In this document: piece by piece, positions 6,447 to 7,643 of the stretch
How positions within the stretch are numbered: position 1 is the first letter of the stretch
Layout: the number at the start of each line of letters is the position of its first letter
DNA from: DATESZ01 sp035283845
GTDB lineage: Bacteria > Desulfobacterota > Syntrophia > Syntrophales > JACQWR01
Direction of reading: 5' to 3'
Assembly: GCA_035283845.1 (NCBI GenBank)
Contig: DATESZ010000092.1
Location: 1-7,643, forward strand
Length of the DNA: 7,643 nucleotides
Program-made: the position numbers and the translations under genes
Notes under the pieces: generated by a model
What the model saw: the letters and a program-made list of their open reading frames with translations, nothing else
Told to the model about the DNA's origin: nothing
The model's database searches: none

Positions 6447-6846
6447 ACCAGACCCCATTGAGAAAGTGACGAAAGGCGGGATTGTCATTCCCGTGGTAGG
6501 GACGACCGAGAGAAGGGCGCAGGCAGCGCAAATGACCGGGGCAGTGATAGACGTAGGCAGTACAGCGTGGAAGGCATTCGACCCCGGACCCCATTGGAAG
6601 CCATGGGCCAAGGTCGGAGATCATGTCGTGTATTCAAGACATGCCGGCAGGTTTATAGCGGACCCCGACAATCCCGGACAAGAACTCATCCTGTTAAATG
6701 ACGAGGATGTGTTGGCGGTCATTGAAGAAAAAGAAGAAGAACAAGAAGAAGAACAAGAAGAACAAGAAGAACCACAAGAAGAAAAAGAGGATAAGCCATG
6801 TCAGAAGAATCTGGAAAAGAAGAAGCCGATAAAACGGACGAACTAG
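6406..6846 (+). CDS. GroES-like co-chaperonin with acidic Glu/Gln tail
   Basis: Residues 5-107 resemble the GroES/Cpn10 fold, the lid of the GroEL folding chamber. Visible marks are the opening strand FRVLIRPD (9-16), the mobile-loop segment KGGIVIP (23-29) that would dock onto GroEL, the GAVIDVGS strand (45-52), KVGDHVVYS (69-77), and the closing ELILLNDEDVLAVIEE (93-108), matching the usual GroES ending. Phage co-chaperonins such as T4 gp31 help the host chaperonin fold capsid protein, and this gene sits between the portal and the putative scaffold, which fits. After the domain comes a tail unlike ordinary GroES: about 22 residues almost wholly Glu and Gln, then a basic Lys-rich end. The tail is encoded by a purine-rich repeat and by DNA shared with the next gene. 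Start ATG 6406 has AAGGAG upstream. A diverged member is possible, but the fold assignment seems sound. Confidence 0.86.
   Translation: MPRLRVTGFRVLIRPDPIEKVTKGGIVIPVVGTTERRAQAAQMTGAVIDVGSTAWKAFDPGPHWKPWAKVGDHVVYSRHAGRFIADPDNPGQELILLNDEDVLAVIEEKEEEQEEEQEEQEEPQEEKEDKPCQKNLEKKKPIKRTN
6724..6790 (+). repeat. Purine-rich GAA/CAA trinucleotide repeat
   Basis: Sixty-seven bases made of GAA, CAA and AAA-type triplets without a single T, including several copies of the CAAGAAGAA pattern. In frame they encode the Glu/Gln-rich tail of the co-chaperonin. Triplet units keep the frame if the number of copies changes, so this is a likely slippage site. Its last bases include GAGG (6787-6790), which serves as the ribosome site for the next gene, 7 bases before its ATG. 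Confidence 0.88.
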
Positions 6847-7643
6847 AAGCAGAAGTTCCCTCCGAAACACCAGAAACCCCCCAAGAGACAGAAACACCAG
6901 AAGTAGACCCCGCAGAAACCCTCGCCAGATCAGGCGGGTGGGTATCGAAGGACGAATGGACCGAACAGGGCAAAGACCCTGCTCTATGGCGAGACGCGCC
7001 GATCTTCAACGAACGCGGCGAGTTCATGCGCAAGATTTCCAACCTGTCCAAACAGGTGAAATCCCAGGCTTCCGCCATGAAGGACCTGGCCGACCATCAT
7101 AAACGGGTGGCCGAGTTTGAAAGAAGCAAGATTCTCAACGAACTGAAGAAGCAAAAGGCTGATGCCATGCGCGAGGATAATTTCGAGCGCGTGGTCGAGT
7201 TGGACGATCAAATCAGCGACATCAAAAATACCGCTGTGCCGGATATTCAGGTTCCTCAGCCGGATGAAAAGTCCGCCATCGAGGAAATGGCAAACCAGTG
7301 GGTCGCAAGCAATCAATGGTACAAAAACGACCCTGATCTGAGAAATCAGGCGAACGTGTTGATGGCCGGACATAAGGCCATGAATCCCAATGCCGCCCCG
7401 GAGGATATATTCGCGTTTGCGGCTACGGGGGTAAGAAGGGCCAATCCAGCGAAGTTCAAGCCAGCCTCCGGGGCATCCCCGGTGGCTTCTGGCGAACGCA
7501 CCACCGCCCCCAGGGGTGGCAAGAAGTCCATGCCGAAATTATCTGATCTGGATTTTGAACATCAGAAAGTGGCGCGGAACTTCGAGTCGCTCGGCATTAT
7601 GCCGGCGGATGAATACATTGCAGAATTAGTCAAGACCGGAGAA
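6798..7643 (+). CDS. Putative scaffolding / capsid-assembly protein, N-terminal part
   Basis: The frame runs from ATG 6798 (GAGG 7 bases upstream) through the right edge without a stop, giving 282 residues of an incomplete gene. It overlaps the co-chaperonin gene by 49 bases. Residues 1-45 are an acidic, low-complexity Glu/Thr/Pro stretch. Next is GGWVSKDEW (46-54) with DPALWRDA, a short motif I associate with phage head proteins. Residues 78-145 are charged and heptad-like, a probable coiled coil. Then follow a helical region with WVASNQWY (168-175), a Pro/Ala/Ser/Gly linker (218-245), and a final helical part. No transmembrane or enzyme motif is seen. An acidic helical protein directly before the expected capsid gene is typical of an internal scaffold. 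A head protease or minor head protein is an alternative. Confidence 0.82.
   Translation, partial: MSEESGKEEADKTDELEAEVPSETPETPQETETPEVDPAETLARSGGWVSKDEWTEQGKDPALWRDAPIFNERGEFMRKISNLSKQVKSQASAMKDLADHHKRVAEFERSKILNELKKQKADAMREDNFERVVELDDQISDIKNTAVPDIQVPQPDEKSAIEEMANQWVASNQWYKNDPDLRNQANVLMAGHKAMNPNAAPEDIFAFAATGVRRANPAKFKPASGASPVASGERTTAPRGGKKSMPKLSDLDFEHQKVARNFESLGIMPADEYIAELVKTGE
6864..6902 (+). repeat. 12-base direct repeat in the scaffold gene N-terminus
   Basis: GAAACACCAGAA occurs at 6864-6875 and again at 6891-6902. The copies are 27 bases apart and therefore in the same frame, each encoding the ETPE part of the Glu/Thr/Pro stretch. This looks like local duplication within a low-complexity region. 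Confidence 0.8.

Noticed and set aside
6694..6897. Reverse-strand frame with very Leu/Phe-rich product resembling a membrane protein
   Set aside because: The hydrophobic run is only the antisense reading of the GAA/CAA repeat, where TTC and TTG codons appear automatically.
1..7643. CRISPR arrays, tRNA genes, insertion sequences or attachment sites
   Set aside because: No spaced repeats, cloverleaf-like sequence, transposase motifs or terminal inverted repeats were seen on reading the window.

Overview
The window looks like the head-assembly and DNA-packaging region of a tailed double-stranded DNA phage or prophage (Caudoviricetes). All supported genes lie on the + strand, tightly packed, and most neighbouring genes overlap by 4 to 49 bases. 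The large terminase subunit and a P22-type portal protein are recognisable. Nothing identifies the bacterial host. Shine-Dalgarno-like sites, one TTG start and one GTG start show only ordinary bacterial-type translation. The P22-type portal hints at a short-tailed (podovirus-like) phage, but no tail genes are visible, so that is inference.

Layout from left to right. Positions 1-369 hold the 3' end of a Gly/Pro-rich protein of unknown function that runs in from the left. A probable small terminase subunit with a helix-turn-helix (about 191-982) overlaps its end in another frame. Next come a small unknown gene (966-1184) and a DNA methyltransferase of the SPPY type (1181-2167), joined by an ATGA overlap. 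A 171-base gap (2168-2338) follows. It is rich in inverted repeats, with four possible hairpins in a row, the last a convincing Rho-independent terminator. After it come an unknown 119-residue gene (2339-2698), the large terminase (2695-4215, TTG start), the portal (4235-6217), an unknown 80-residue gene (6204-6446), a GroES-like co-chaperonin with a Glu/Gln-rich tail (6406-6846), and the start of an acidic, probably coiled-coil protein that is likely a scaffolding protein (6798 to the right edge).

How they fit together. The terminase subunits would recognise, cut and pump DNA through the portal into a prohead built on the scaffold. The co-chaperonin, just before the scaffold and presumably the capsid gene beyond the window, would help the host chaperonin fold capsid protein. 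The methyltransferase would protect or mark phage DNA. Its placement between the two terminase genes, with a terminator behind it, suggests an added cassette within the packaging operon.

Points most worth a second look are the multi-hairpin gap, a seven-codon open frame that bridges the terminase stop and the portal start exactly, the helix-turn-helix segment inside the methyltransferase, and the phage co-chaperonin with its repeat-encoded tail.
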